From assembly GCF_021130785.1 (NCBI RefSeq), contig NW_025778920.1:1-64000 (forward strand): a stretch of DNA of 64,000 bases, written 5' to 3'. Positions 49,501 to 56,808 of this stretch are shown here, one piece after another (positions within the stretch are counted from its first letter, which is position 1; each line of letters begins with the position of its first letter). Under the pieces are notes generated by a model, which saw nothing but the letters and a program-made list of their open reading frames with translations, searched no databases and was not told where the DNA came from. The stretch comes from Homalodisca vitripennis. Lineage: Eukaryota; Arthropoda; Insecta; Hemiptera; Cicadellidae. The translations under genes and the position numbers were made by a program.

Positions 49501-50021
49501 TTGAAAAAATATGAATGCTGTTTACGCATCGATTGTTATTAAAATATCAGAATTATAGGCTTCTTCAATTTGACTTGATCAATTTGCTGTGAAACAAATA
49601 TTTGAATCTAAGGCTTACACTGATAAAAAATTTTAAATTTGCAAAGTAAAATATTTTTACTTCTTTCACTGTATTTTTATGCAAATTATTTTAATGATGA
49701 AATTTGTAACTTATATAGTCATTTTCTGGAGCCTTAAATGTGAAAATGCAATATCAAAATCATTCTCCTTCTATGAAACCCAGAAAATCATGCATTAAAA
49801 GAGAACACTCTTACCTTCCATTAACTCTGTATGCTGTTATGTTTTGTGTATAATAACAATAACAAATAAGACCAAGCAATTGGGGAAGACAACTATACTT
49901 TCCTGAATCCTAATGATTTGCTTACATTGTTTGGATTAGAAACCAACATAAAACGTATTCTGACTCAGAATCTTATTAGAATATGCAACGTGATATATTA
50001 TATATAAGTAGATATGAATAT
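46531..50021. other. AT-rich stretch between the dynein exon and the viral element
   Basis: No dynein exon or other gene was recognised. Short open frames such as 48479-48670 have no domain. It holds one candidate pogo-like MITE (48438-49133). If the dynein stem exons lie beyond 64 kb, this is intron. Confidence 0.5.
48438..49133. mobile_element. Candidate Tigger/pogo-like non-autonomous element
   Basis: The left end AGTAAAACCTATCATATCCG and the right end in complement AGTAAAACCTGTAATATCTG match over about 20 bases. The right end is followed by TA. The text next to the left terminus (ATATCCGGTATCTCTGATAT) recalls pogo/Tigger termini. No transposase is present. Confidence 0.45.
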
Positions 50022-50190
50022 GGCGGTTCTAGCTCACTTTTGGGACAGACAGAAATTCCATACAAAATACTGTTTAAAGGACAATAAACGAATCTGTAAA
50101 ATCAAACAGTAAGGCGGTTCTAGCTCACTTTTGGGACAGTCAGAAAATCAACGTAAAATACTGTTTAAAGGACAATAAACTAATCTGTAA
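50022..50190 (+). repeat. Two 78-bp direct repeats at the left end of the viral element
   Basis: Units at 50022-50099 and 50113-50190 share GGCGGTTCTAGCTCACTTTT, GGGACAG and CTGTTTAAAGGACAATAAAC. They sit just outside the last viral gene and may be part of the terminal repeat or a replication-end structure. Confidence 0.8.
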
Positions 50191-50297
50191 CTCACAAATG
50201 AAAAATTAACCGAATCTTTAGCTGTTTTACTGTTCATTGTAGGCTTCTAATTTCTAAGCTGTTTTAATGAAAAAATCCAGAAATCTTAATAAAAGAT

Positions 50298-50804
50298 CTA
50301 TAAACGGAAATAATGAAATTTGCTAACAATCACTCGAGAAACCGGGGAGAATGTGAGTAAAACCGCATTCTTTTCACGAGGTTCTTCATTTACTTTCTCC
50401 AAATGTACTATAAAATCATCAAAGATTTCAGGTTTAAAATCGTAGTCAAATTCAATGTCTAAATAGTGAAAGATTATAGGTAAAATCTTCTCATAATAAA
50501 CGTGTGTATTTAAACCTACAAACCTAATGTATTCTTTGAAAAGGAAAATAATTTTGTCAACGGTTCCAAGAGATAAGTAAAAATTTTTGTTCTTTTTTCT
50601 AAATTCTGAGACAAATTTTGTTTGCTTCTTATCTCCATATTGTAATTTTCTAAGCAGATTATTCAAATGTGTTAGCTTATTTCGAAATTTCTTAGGTTTA
50701 GGTCTTTCATACAAAATTAAATTACAATCTCTACAAACTAATCTTTTATCAATAATTTCTCCTCTATTATAACACTTGTAACAGTTGGCATTATACTCTT
50801 CCAT
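50298..50804 (-). CDS. Zinc-ribbon protein resembling late transcription factor VLTF3
   Basis: 168 codons from a TAAATGG start. N-terminal C8xxC11 ... C24xxC27 (CYKC and CRDC) form a zinc ribbon. It is followed by a basic block and a segment with spaced aromatic and leucine residues (LTHLNNLLRKLQ), then a helical half with FKEYIRFVGLNTHVYYEKI and PIIFHYLDI. Zinc ribbon, then H/L/Q block, then a Y-Y-E-x-I helix is the order seen in VLTF3-type factors of poxviruses and other large DNA viruses. The match is by eye; a different zinc-ribbon factor is possible. It is the last gene at the left end, divergent from 50820. Confidence 0.5.
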   Translation of the reverse strand: MEEYNANCYKCYNRGEIIDKRLVCRDCNLILYERPKPKKFRNKLTHLNNLLRKLQYGDKKQTKFVSEFRKKNKNFYLSLGTVDKIIFLFKEYIRFVGLNTHVYYEKILPIIFHYLDIEFDYDFKPEIFDDFIVHLEKVNEEPREKNAVLLTFSPVSRVIVSKFHYFRL

Positions 50805-50819
50805 TTACAAAAAGAATAA
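50805..50819. promoter_or_regulatory. 15-bp bidirectional start region
   Basis: Only 15 bases separate two divergent ATGs, and both read TAAATGG on their own strand. Each gene's promoter must reach into the other gene or be confined to this spacer. Confidence 0.55.
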
Positions 50820-51062
50820 ATGGAAGCTATGGAACTAAGTCTGCCGAGATATAAATTTTTCAGCGCAAATGTTTATGTTTATATTTCAACTACCGAGATA
50901 AAAAGAAATGATTTTATTTTATTATTCAACTATTTAGGATATTTTGTCTATGATTACAAAGATTATTACGGAAGAAATCGAGATTTTTCATCAGCGAAAG
51001 AGTATATTTTTAAAGTTTTAGAAGGAATGAAAGAGAACAATATGAACATCATTAACTACTGA
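50820..51062 (+). CDS. Small viral protein, unknown function
   Basis: 80 codons, MEAMELSLPRYKFFSANVYV to NNMNIINY. It is rich in Tyr and Phe, with no recognised domain. Its TAAATGG start matches the other genes of the element, which supports it being real. Its stop overlaps the end of the capsid gene reading frame on the opposite strand (51056-51062). Confidence 0.55.
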   Translation: MEAMELSLPRYKFFSANVYVYISTTEIKRNDFILLFNYLGYFVYDYKDYYGRNRDFSSAKEYIFKVLEGMKENNMNIINY

Positions 51063-52242
51063 ATTTCTCTAATATCGTTCTTAATCACATCATAGGCTAA
51101 AAATTTCTCAGAAACCACAACCACATAACAAATCGCGTTTGTAACAGCATTTTGAAAATCCATATTGATAATTATATCGTTCTTTGAACTAGAAATATTT
51201 GTCAAACTCTTTGTTGTATCAATGACATATAAATGGGTCTATTTGCTATAAATTCTTTGGGGTTGTAATACATTTCCATATTTTTGTAGTAAACTTTCTT
51301 AAAATCTTGATACATCTGATACATGATTCTGAAAAGACCTCCGGAAATGTTTAAATTTTGTAATTCATCTGGATAATAAGAACCGTTCAATTTTACTCTG
51401 ATATTTTTTACATCCAAACTATCAAACTTTGAAGGATTTTTTTCTTGATTATTCTGTCTATCTGTTTGAAAACCGATGATAACGAACTTGGGATTGAAGA
51501 TATTTCTATAAATATTTGTGATATCGAACGAATAAGTTGTTCCGGAAATACCTTTTTGTTCAATACATTGCCAATCTAGAAAATTAAACGTGATGTTTTG
51601 AGATTTTATAATTTCATCAATCAACCTAATTTTACTCGTGGTTTTGTAATCAATCATCGGAACTCTAATGAAAAACTCGTTAATTGTAATTTTGCCATCA
51701 ACAGGCATAACATTTCCAGTTGCAGTCTTCAGAATCACATCATCGTCTTCTGCTCTTATAAAACTTAGATAAAATCCTCCTTTATAGATCGGAATAGTAA
51801 CATTTTCAAAAAATCCTAAGCCGAAATGTGCTAAATCACCGACCGCTTCAAATTGTCCAAATTTAAAAGTTGATTCAAAACTGTTTGAAAATACATCACT
51901 TTTGGAATAACAAATGGTTCCTTTAATTGTGCTTAATTGGCCACAGTTTTCGACTTCTTCTATCAATTTATTGTGTTTTCTTACTTCAATCTTAGAAAAT
52001 AAAAACGGTATAAAATTATCGATTAATCTAACATTATCAGTTCCAAGATATGCTTGACCATCTTGTTTTGTTAAAGTTCCAGAAATATAAAACTGGAAGT
52101 TAGACGAGCAAAAGTTATCTCCAAAATCAATATTAAACTCAGTTCTTTTATTCGGTTCATTCAAATGTTGTTTACTAATTGGATAGAAATTTTTAAACTC
52201 CGCCCTTTCAATATCACTAGCATACTTTCTGTAGTCCACCAT
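51056..52242 (-). CDS. Major capsid protein, double-jelly-roll (hexon-like), frame offset near the C-terminus
   Basis: 346 codons are open from the TAAATGG start at 52242 to 51202. Features: FNIDFGDNFCSSNFQFYIS near the N-terminus, DNFIPFLFSKIEVRKHNK, and in the second half VRLIDEIIKS and LNISGGLFRIMYQMYQDFKK, the block typical of the Polinton/adintovirus capsid group (the F54H12.2-like family). The end of the conserved C-terminal barrel continues in another frame from about 51225 to a TAG at 51056. The offset falls at a TATAT stretch. The protein should form pseudo-hexameric capsomers. Whether the offset is real decay or an assembly error cannot be told. Confidence 0.75.
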
Positions 52243-52262
52243 TTAATAAGAGAAATTTTAAA
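52243..52262 (-). promoter_or_regulatory. Late-type start box before the capsid gene
   Basis: Read on the gene strand: AAAATTTCTCTTATTAA immediately before ATGG. The same pattern (A/T box, pyrimidines, TATA/TTAA joined to the ATG) recurs in front of most genes of the element. Confidence 0.55.
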
Positions 52263-52302
52263 CATCATGTATAAGTCGATAAGAAAAGATTTTAGTCATT
52301 TT

Positions 52303-52701
52303 TTAATGATCTACTTCGTCATATTCAGGATTCTGTTCCTTAAATTTTGCGATCTCGGTCACATATTTCAATAAAATCTGCACAGGATAGTAACCGCTAT
52401 CTATAATATTGTTCCAATCAACTGTATCTTTATTTTCATCCAAAAACTTTAGACTCAAGTGTTGATAGAGACAAAGAACAGACATATGATCTTTTAATTG
52501 ATAATGTATATTTTCTTGAATGAACTCTGGGGACAGATTTTGATATTTTGCAATGTTATACCAATTCAATTTGTTTACGTATAATCTCATCATATCTTCG
52601 GATAATTCATATTTTTGAGAAATGTCATCCCAATGTTCTTTTTTCAAATCTCTTTCGTGTTGCATGATAAAAAGATCGAAAGCACTGTAATGTCCCGCCA
52701 T
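52303..52701 (-). CDS. W-x-x-I / Q-x-L-S repeat protein
   Basis: 132 codons with about four units spaced 23-25 residues apart: HWDDISQKYELSEDMM (24), NWYNIAKYQNLSPEFI (47), SVLCLYQHLSLKFL (74) and DWNNIIDSGYYPVQIL (96). Repeats of this kind occur in proteins of large DNA viruses and are presumed to form helical solenoids. Function unknown. The start context is TAAATAGAGATGG, a variant of the usual box. Confidence 0.6.
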   Translation of the reverse strand: MAGHYSAFDLFIMQHERDLKKEHWDDISQKYELSEDMMRLYVNKLNWYNIAKYQNLSPEFIQENIHYQLKDHMSVLCLYQHLSLKFLDENKDTVDWNNIIDSGYYPVQILLKYVTEIAKFKEQNPEYDEVDH

Positions 52702-52723
52702 CTCTATTTATTAGGAAAAAATT

Positions 52724-52867
52724 TCAAGTTTTTATAAATTGGCTCTTTTTTGAGTTACATTCAGCACATTTTCCAGAAATTCTCTTAACTCCATTGATAT
52801 TTGCATAGTATTTTATATCATTTGTTTCAGTTTTTGCCTTACACCTCACACAGTATATGAGCGCCAT
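52724..52867 (-). CDS. Small zinc-ribbon protein, DUF5679-like
   Basis: 47 codons: C6xxC9 (CVRC) and C35xxC38 (CAEC) with NINGVKRISGKC between and SQFIKT at the end. The layout matches DUF5679-like viral zinc ribbons. It starts at TATATAAATGG. A paralogue forms the N-terminal zinc module ahead of the integrase (60084-60356), with NGLYRIAAKC and SKFIK in the same places. Confidence 0.7.
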   Translation of the reverse strand: MALIYCVRCKAKTETNDIKYYANINGVKRISGKCAECNSKKSQFIKT

Positions 52868-52890
52868 TTATATAAGGAAATTTTATCATG
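52868..52890 (-). promoter_or_regulatory. Late-type start box before the 47-aa zinc protein
   Basis: Gene strand AAAATTTCCTTATATAA joined to ATGG. It overlaps the stop of the upstream 207-aa gene, showing how tightly genes are packed. Confidence 0.55.
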
Positions 52891-53509
52891 CATAAAACCC
52901 TACACGAATACCTATTTCAGTAAGATCTTCCTCCATATTATTAAGTTTTTCTTGTAATTTTTGAAATTTGACAGCATAAGAATCATTGTATTCAACAAAT
53001 TTATGACCAATATTCTCAAAAGTTTTCGTAGCATCTAAACTAAACTTATCAAAAGACTCTTTAAATTTAGTAAGTTTTTCATTAATTTCACCAACATCGT
53101 CTACTGATCTTCTATTTCTGGCTTCTAACTTGTCATAGACTTCTGTTGTAAAATCTTTAACATGCTGTTTATGATTCTCATAATTTTGTTTTAGTTCATT
53201 AAACATTTTAATAGGATCTTCTAATTGAATCATTACAACAACATCAAATGGATTAATTCCTTTACTAACACCGCTAATTCTTTTTCCTTTAAAATCTAAG
53301 GCATTTTTAACATTCGGATCATGTAAATCAACAATATCGATGTTTTCTGATAATTTTAGAGGTTTTAAAATTTGTTCTTTAACAACAACATCATGTTTGT
53401 CAATACCAGGTCGAACACCGACAATTCTTTTCTTATTAGCCAAACTAACATAATTCTTTTCAACTTTGATCGCTTCAGTAATTTTATCAGCTTTTTCGAT
53501 ATGAGACAT
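52886..53509 (-). CDS. Fibre-like protein with two neck-type repeats and coiled coil
   Basis: 207 codons. Two copies of a K-R-I-x-G-V-x-x-G-I-x-x-x-D-V-V-V motif (residues 26-42 and 75-92, KKRIVGVRPGIDKHDVVV and GKRISGVSKGINPFDVVV) resemble the K-R-I-x-N-V-x-x-P-x-x-x-x-D-A-V neck motif found in trimeric phage and viral fibres. A long coiled coil follows (about 100-195). It might be an attachment or spike component; this is inference. The ATG lacks the TAAATGG box. It overlaps the end of the preceding gene by 23 bases, beside an A8 run. Confidence 0.5.
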   Translation of the reverse strand: MSHIEKADKITEAIKVEKNYVSLANKKRIVGVRPGIDKHDVVVKEQILKPLKLSENIDIVDLHDPNVKNALDFKGKRISGVSKGINPFDVVVMIQLEDPIKMFNELKQNYENHKQHVKDFTTEVYDKLEARNRRSVDDVGEINEKLTKFKESFDKFSLDATKTFENIGHKFVEYNDSYAVKFQKLQEKLNNMEEDLTEIGIRVGFYA

Positions 53510-53792
53510 TAAATTGGTAAATAATTTTTTTTACACCATCATCAAATTCTTTTTCCAAAGTTTTTATTTTATCAGCAACTTCATTTGAACTCATGAAATT
53601 TGCAAGTTTGTTATCATATTCTGCTTTAAAATCTTCAATCTCGACAGCAAACATATCTGAATCTGGAAGGTTTTGTAATAAATTTTCTAACTTGTTATCA
53701 AACTCATTTCTCAAACTATCAAAATTCAAACTATTATCTACATTTTGAATAATTTGCGTTCCGAACACATCAAAAATATTTTGCGAATCCAT
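53487..53792 (-). CDS. Short coiled-coil protein, possibly the N-terminal part of the fibre-like gene
   Basis: 101 codons from ATG 53792 (MDSQNIFDVFGTQIIQNVDN), preceded by TTAATAAAT. Predicted mostly helical with heptad-like spacing (FDNKLENLLQNL, DKIKTLEKEF). Its frame and that of the 207-aa protein differ by one base across an A8 run near 53523-53530, so the two could once have been a single coiled-coil/fibre gene. No enzyme motif. Confidence 0.5.
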   Translation of the reverse strand: MDSQNIFDVFGTQIIQNVDNSLNFDSLRNEFDNKLENLLQNLPDSDMFAVEIEDFKAEYDNKLANFMSSNEVADKIKTLEKEFDDGVKKIIYQFNVSYRKS

Positions 53793-54165
53793 ATTTATTA
53801 AGCAATAATTTGTTGACAACTTCTTTAAAATCTTTACCATCAGTCAGTTCATTCAAAACAAAAACACATAAATGACCACAAATTGGGGGATCTTTATAGT
53901 CTTGAATCTGAGAATCATTGTAGTAGACGCTTGATTTTTTCAAATATTTAATCAATTCTATAGGTGGTTTGTCCTCAATTCTTCCATACGAATCAAAATA
54001 ACATGCATTCTTATCATTTTTATAATAACAAACCCAATGCGTTCCACTCCCCAAAATCGAGTCTAAATTCACAATTCCACATTCGAATTTCTTAACTTTT
54101 TCAGGTAATGTATCTCTCATGAAAATTCCTCTAAAATGTTTAATGTTTTTGCAGATTTCTTCCAA
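53770..54165 (-). CDS. Adenain-like maturation cysteine protease
   Basis: 131 codons in the track of H43 (GTHWVCYY), D58 (CYFDSYGR), Q86 or Q88 and C96 (PPICGHLCVF), the C5/Ulp1-fold triad plus oxyanion glutamine. The fold acts on scaffold and minor capsid proteins in the virion. The first ATG (54120, MRDTLPEKVK) lies after conserved residues (ICKNIKHFRG), and no ATG precedes them before a TAA at about 54203. Translation may therefore begin at a non-ATG codon or enter from the upstream gene: the preceding 151-aa frame ends in an A AAA AAT run at 54190-54197. Confidence 0.78.
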   Translation of the reverse strand: MEEICKNIKHFRGIFMRDTLPEKVKKFECGIVNLDSILGSGTHWVCYYKNDKNACYFDSYGRIEDKPPIELIKYLKKSSVYYNDSQIQDYKDPPICGHLCVFVLNELTDGKDFKEVVNKLLLNKYGFAKYF

Positions 54166-54176
54166 TTCCCCGAATG

Positions 54177-54632
54177 TTAAGGGTTCAAATTTTTTTTAAT
54201 GTTTGATTTCACGTAATTCAAAGTTTTTTCATCTAATCCAGATCCTGTAACATCTTCCAACTCTTTATCTAACCAATTTAAAATGTTTCGAACAATAGGA
54301 ATCACATCTTTTTTAACGATTGGAGCAGCTTTACGAACATAAGGAACAACATTTTTAACAACTGGAATATTTTCTCCAAAATCTAATAAATCTTTCAAAA
54401 GTCCACCATTTTTAAGTTCTTTCAACTGATTATAAGAAAATTCTATTCTGGTTCCTTTATTGTTTTTCTTATGTTTTTCGAGTTTATTGTATTGTCTATT
54501 TGTTAAAAATATCTTATCTTCGCCATTTTTTAGTTGATCTATTTTAAATTGAATACTAACGGGTATTTTTTTCTTAAAAGCGGATTTTATTTTTTCTTTC
54601 TGATTTTTGCTGAAATTTACGTTCACCTCCAT
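54177..54632 (-). CDS. Minor capsid-like basic protein with amphipathic segment
   Basis: 151 codons from TATATAAATGG. Strongly basic N-terminal half, then an amphipathic, valine/proline-rich stretch (VVKNVVPYVRKAAPIVKK, residues about 91-108), then VTGSG (128-132), which resembles an adenovirus-type protease site. Its place next to the protease and its composition recall small membrane-active or core proteins of adintoviruses. Function is inferred. Confidence 0.5.
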   Translation of the reverse strand: MEVNVNFSKNQKEKIKSAFKKKIPVSIQFKIDQLKNGEDKIFLTNRQYNKLEKHKKNNKGTRIEFSYNQLKELKNGGLLKDLLDFGENIPVVKNVVPYVRKAAPIVKKDVIPIVRNILNWLDKELEDVTGSGLDEKTLNYVKSNIKKNLNP

Positions 54633-54652
54633 TTATATAGTTAAAATTTCAA
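54633..54652 (-). promoter_or_regulatory. Late-type start box before the 151-aa gene
   Basis: Gene strand TTGAAATTTTAACTATATAA joined to ATGG. The upstream gene's TAA stop lies inside the box. Confidence 0.55.
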
Positions 54653-55951
54653 GTTCTCTTCAATTCCCATTCCTAGTTTTCTCTTCAAAAACATTGCTCC
54701 AACTGTTGGAAGTGCAACAAATCTTTCACCTAAACTAGCATCTTTTGATAAAAATCTATCCATTGCCTTATCTTGCAAAACTTTATCTGCTATATGTCTG
54801 GAATTTGTGTCACTATGTTTTGCATAAAAAATATCGTGTTCCATAGCAGCTTGGTCTAATTTATTTATACCAGGATCTCCTCTTTTTAGTCTTTTTTCGA
54901 GTTTTGTGCCAGGCCCCAGATACTGATAAGTTGGTACGTGTAATTCAAAAGGTAAATTGTTGATAAAATCATTCAAAAGTCCGCTACCTTCAATCATAGA
55001 TGAACTTATTGCTGGCAAAACTCGCTTTAAATATTTAATTCCATCAGGTTTTTCAATCATTTCGTCAAGTTTGTTCGAAATAAAATCTTTAATTGCTTTC
55101 TTTTCATTCAAAAAATTGTTATTTCCAGCCTTCTCTTGAGCATAAATATAATTAATAATTCCATCGAGTTTTGTCAAATCGTCGATATATCTGTACTCAA
55201 TCTTATTATCATTGTATTTTCTTACACCTGATCCTTCGATTCGTTTTTCCCAAATTGGTTTAATCAAATTGATATATTTTTTACCTCTACTTGACTTAGG
55301 CTTCTTAGTAGATGGATCATTATTTTTGTAAATTGAGTCAGATTCCCATAAAATTTCTGTATACTTTTTCAAATCTTCTTCAGAATATAAATTATCTTTT
55401 GGAACGTCATTGTCTGTTAATAATCTCCATAAACCTTGAGTACCTTCGTACATTTTTTCATTAATAATTATATCATTTTGTTCAAAATTAACGGGTAAAT
55501 TTCCAATCATAAAACTTTTCTTTTTTCTATCCCAATACAAACCAAATTTATCATCCTTCGCTCTAGGAAGGAATTTTTTACCAATTTCACCAATTATTAT
55601 ATCCGTTGTTCCAGGACTTATTGGTTCAACTATGGTAGAGTCTTCAATGATTCGAGGTCTAAATGGTGTTGAAGATGGTAATTTTGGCAATTCAAACTCA
55701 GATTCTGGAATCGAAATATCGGCAAATTGTCGTACAACTGGAACCAAATTCATTAAATTTTGATTATCGCTTAAAACATTTTCAATTTTGCCCTCAACAT
55801 TTTTTATTGCAGAAGTTACAGGTTGATTAATTTTTTGAATAAGTTCTTGTTCTTCTTCATCAATTCGAATCTGTTCTTCAAATTCTTTGATTAATTTCTT
55901 TTCGATTTGATCAAGTTTTTTTTTCGCTTCTTCAGAAGTTACGTTCACCAT
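54641..55951 (-). CDS. Minor capsid protein: DUF8207-like region fused to phospholipase A2-like domain
   Basis: 436 codons. Residues 1-60 are coiled coil. About 136-235 (FGLYWDRKKKSFMIG, YEGTQGLWRLL, EEDLKKYTEILWESDSIY) match a domain seen in arthropod and cnidarian Polintons, DUF8207-like by memory. About 325-410 is a phospholipase A2-like domain: YLGPGT (344-349) as calcium loop and HDIFY with His372-Asp373 as catalytic pair, as in the parvovirus VP1 unique region, where it helps virions cross endosomal membranes. Two IEGSG sites (238-242 and 320-324) would let the protease free the PLA2 part. Start context ATAAATGG. Confidence 0.75.
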   Translation of the reverse strand: MVNVTSEEAKKKLDQIEKKLIKEFEEQIRIDEEEQELIQKINQPVTSAIKNVEGKIENVLSDNQNLMNLVPVVRQFADISIPESEFELPKLPSSTPFRPRIIEDSTIVEPISPGTTDIIIGEIGKKFLPRAKDDKFGLYWDRKKKSFMIGNLPVNFEQNDIIINEKMYEGTQGLWRLLTDNDVPKDNLYSEEDLKKYTEILWESDSIYKNNDPSTKKPKSSRGKKYINLIKPIWEKRIEGSGVRKYNDNKIEYRYIDDLTKLDGIINYIYAQEKAGNNNFLNEKKAIKDFISNKLDEMIEKPDGIKYLKRVLPAISSSMIEGSGLLNDFINNLPFELHVPTYQYLGPGTKLEKRLKRGDPGINKLDQAAMEHDIFYAKHSDTNSRHIADKVLQDKAMDRFLSKDASLGERFVALPTVGAMFLKRKLGMGIEENLKF

Positions 55952-55972
55952 TTATTTAGGAAAATTTTGAAA
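55952..55972 (-). promoter_or_regulatory. Late-type start box before the PLA2 gene
   Basis: Gene strand TTTCAAAATTTTCCTAAATAA joined to ATGG, though only the A/T-rich core and TAAATGG match the other boxes closely. Confidence 0.5.
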
Positions 55973-56032
55973 CGTGGAACACGAAACGTGGAACGTAAAA
56001 CGTGAACGTGGAACGTAAAACGTGAACAGATT
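55972..56032. repeat. AACGTG-rich short tandem repeat
   Basis: About 60 bases of GGAACGTAAAACGTGAACGT-type units between two viral genes. It is the only CpG-containing simple repeat of the element and sits in its largest inter-gene gap between structural genes (about 155 bases). Confidence 0.75.
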
Positions 56033-56107
56033 TACCGTTTTTCAGTTGTTTTCATAATGTAAATAAAAAGTAAAGATAATGTAAAAATAATTGTAACAAA
56101 TATTTTA

Positions 56108-56795
56108 TCAAGTAGATTTGCCAGACCACTGAGCAGCATTTATATTAGAAAATTTATTCAAATATTTACCATTTTTAGGCTTCAAAGTTAGATTAATAGT
56201 TAAAAATCCGTAGTCTTCCTTCCAAATTTTATCACACAGCTCATTAAATTGGTTAAAACTCATATCAGATCCCACATAATTGTTGTAAATCTTTCTCGAA
56301 TAGTGATCGTCTTGCTTAAAAACACACAACATATTCAAATTATTTCTAATAACTTGTTTATCAACCTTTGAAAAGCATTGAGAAAGATAGATACAAGATA
56401 TGTTTTTGTGACGAGACATTACGAAATATTCCTTAATAACGTCCTGATTTTCTAAAATACAATCATCAAAAACGATTAACGAATTGGGTTTACATTCGCT
56501 TAACGGAACTATGTCCTCAGAAACATTATAAAAATGTGATATTTTTTTGTTTAAGTTTTTCTCAATATTTTCAAATCTTTCTTGTAATTTTTTATAGGCG
56601 TCTTGTTCTAAAGATTTACTAAAAAACATACAAATTGGAATAAGGAATCAACCTATTGTAGATAAAATTCAATAGTAAAGTTGTTTTTCCACATCCACTT
56701 GAACCAACAATTAACAATCTGATTGGTTGATCTTTCTTATTTTCTTCAAACGTTTGAAGTTTTATCTGATCTTTTTGCTTTAAAAATTTCTCCAT
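56108..56795 (-). CDS. FtsK/HerA-type genome packaging ATPase, split by a frame offset
   Basis: Two frames. The first, 56795-56619 (58 codons), starts at TTTAAATGG and carries Walker A, GSSGCGKTTL. The second, 56629-56108 (173 codons), carries Walker B, SLIVFDDC, followed by FVMSRHKNISCIYLSQCF, typical of the A32/FtsK-HerA packaging ATPases of Polintons and related viruses. The frames differ by one base across a T6 run on the gene strand (56621-56626). The role is pumping DNA into capsids. The family length is roughly 220-260, as here. Confidence 0.78.
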
Positions 56796-56808
56796 TTAAA
56801 TAGCGAAA
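56796..56808. promoter_or_regulatory. 13-bp divergent start region (ATPase/penton)
   Basis: TTTAAATAGCGAA separates the two ATGs. The ATPase side reads TTTAAATGG; the penton side lacks TAAATG, reading GCGAAAATG. The central TTTAAA is palindromic. Confidence 0.5.
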
